Below, in pieces: positions 63,901-64,000 of a DNA stretch of 64,000 nucleotides (the stretch's first letter is position 1; every line of letters begins with the position of its first letter). Under the pieces are notes generated by a model that ran no database searches, was not told where the DNA came from, and was given only the letters and a program-made list of their open reading frames with translations. Origin of the DNA: Alligator mississippiensis (taxonomy: Eukaryota > Chordata > Crocodylia > Alligatoridae); assembly GCF_030867095.1 (NCBI RefSeq), contig NC_081826.1, positions 251,204,251-251,268,250 of the forward strand, given 5' to 3'. Both the position numbers and the translations under genes were made by a program.

Positions 63901-64000
63901 ACCTGGCTGCCTGTTCCTCCCAGCAGATGTCTGGGAAGTTTAGTTCACCCATGACGACCAGGTCCTTTGAGCACACTGCCTCTGAGAGCTGTCTCAAATT
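60958..64000 (-). mobile_element. CR1 LINE, long copy split by a Penelope insertion
   Basis: It runs leftward from the window edge. The endonuclease end is at 63587-63997 (VVMGELNFPDICW, ALIDLVLAT, SDHLLIEF). The pre-RT linker is at 62942-63487 ([20 protein letters not shown]). The RT with FADDTKLWG (about 61830-61860) and the C-terminal end continue to 60958. A Penelope element interrupts it at 62091-62816. About 200 bp of the RT core, between HSWH and QHRF near 62940, are missing. Stops and frameshifts make it non-functional. The 5' part continues beyond 64000. Confidence 0.92.
62091..62816 (-). mobile_element. Penelope-like element fragment with GIY-YIG domain
   Basis: The minus strand reads PPILAFKQAPNLANLITRSK, a Cys-rich linker, NVIYLIQCTKCPDGK, then YAGETKQQLRTRMNAHR and PVGAHFSQEGH. 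This is the RT-to-GIY-YIG part of a Penelope-like element, followed by its non-coding tail. GIY-YIG endonucleases nick DNA during Penelope retrotransposition. The copy is 5'-truncated, with no RT core. Identical 15-bp direct repeats GACACTGTGTCAAAG (62076-62090, 62817-62831) flank it and mark the insertion into the CR1. Confidence 0.93.

Larger units (their letters stand above)
49827..64000 (+). other. NAIP: Region after NAIP exon 5, probably one large intron
   Basis: No exon with the second half of BIR3 (another C-x2-C...H...C block) was found to the right edge. The space is filled by CR1 copies, the retrovirus and Penelope and DNA-transposon pieces. A missed small exon cannot be excluded. 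Confidence 0.5.

Overview
The window is vertebrate nuclear DNA, most likely from a non-avian reptile, with a crocodilian as first guess and a turtle as second. The reasons are spliced host genes with GT-AG introns, many CR1 LINEs of several ages, abundant hAT-type DNA transposons, Penelope-like elements, and no sign of mammalian Alu or L1. The species call is inference.

Three host genes lie on the + strand in the order OCLN - GTF2H2 - NAIP. The same three genes cluster on human 5q13. (1) 1-15.8 kb: the 3' part of occludin (OCLN). Five exons encode the last 215 residues, including the C-terminal occludin/ELL coiled coil, followed by a 3' UTR. (2) 19.6-37.0 kb: GTF2H2 (TFIIH subunit p44), with a CpG-island promoter, 15 coding exons and 395 codons in total. 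It looks fully intact. (3) 46.16 kb onward: the 5' coding exons of NAIP (BIR-NACHT-LRR inflammasome sensor), encoding BIR1, BIR2 and the first half of BIR3. The rest of NAIP is not seen before the window ends.

Between and inside these genes are layers of mobile DNA. CR1 fragments lie at about 3.1, 9.9, 12.4, 23.9, 40.5, 50.4, 58.7, 58.9, 60.2 and 61-64 kb. The 40.5-42.5 kb copy keeps a long reverse transcriptase frame. Several non-autonomous hAT elements can be bounded by 8-bp target duplications (13.6, 17.3-18.7, 19.3, 21.2, 28.0, 28.7 and 32.6-33.7 kb). There is also a TA-flanked pogo/Tigger-like element (31.7 kb), a Penelope-like element with a GIY-YIG domain inside a CR1 with a 15-bp target duplication (62.1-62.8 kb), and a hairpin made of two opposed Penelope-type tails (1.4-1.9 kb).

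The most notable object is a minus-strand endogenous retrovirus at 50.9-58.2 kb, antisense inside the NAIP region. It has a 5' LTR, primer-binding site, gag and pol broken by stops and frameshifts, and an env that is still open but cut off before its membrane anchor. No 3' LTR is seen. Gag and pol look gammaretroviral, while the transmembrane part of Env has alpharetrovirus-like architecture, so the provirus appears to be a mosaic.
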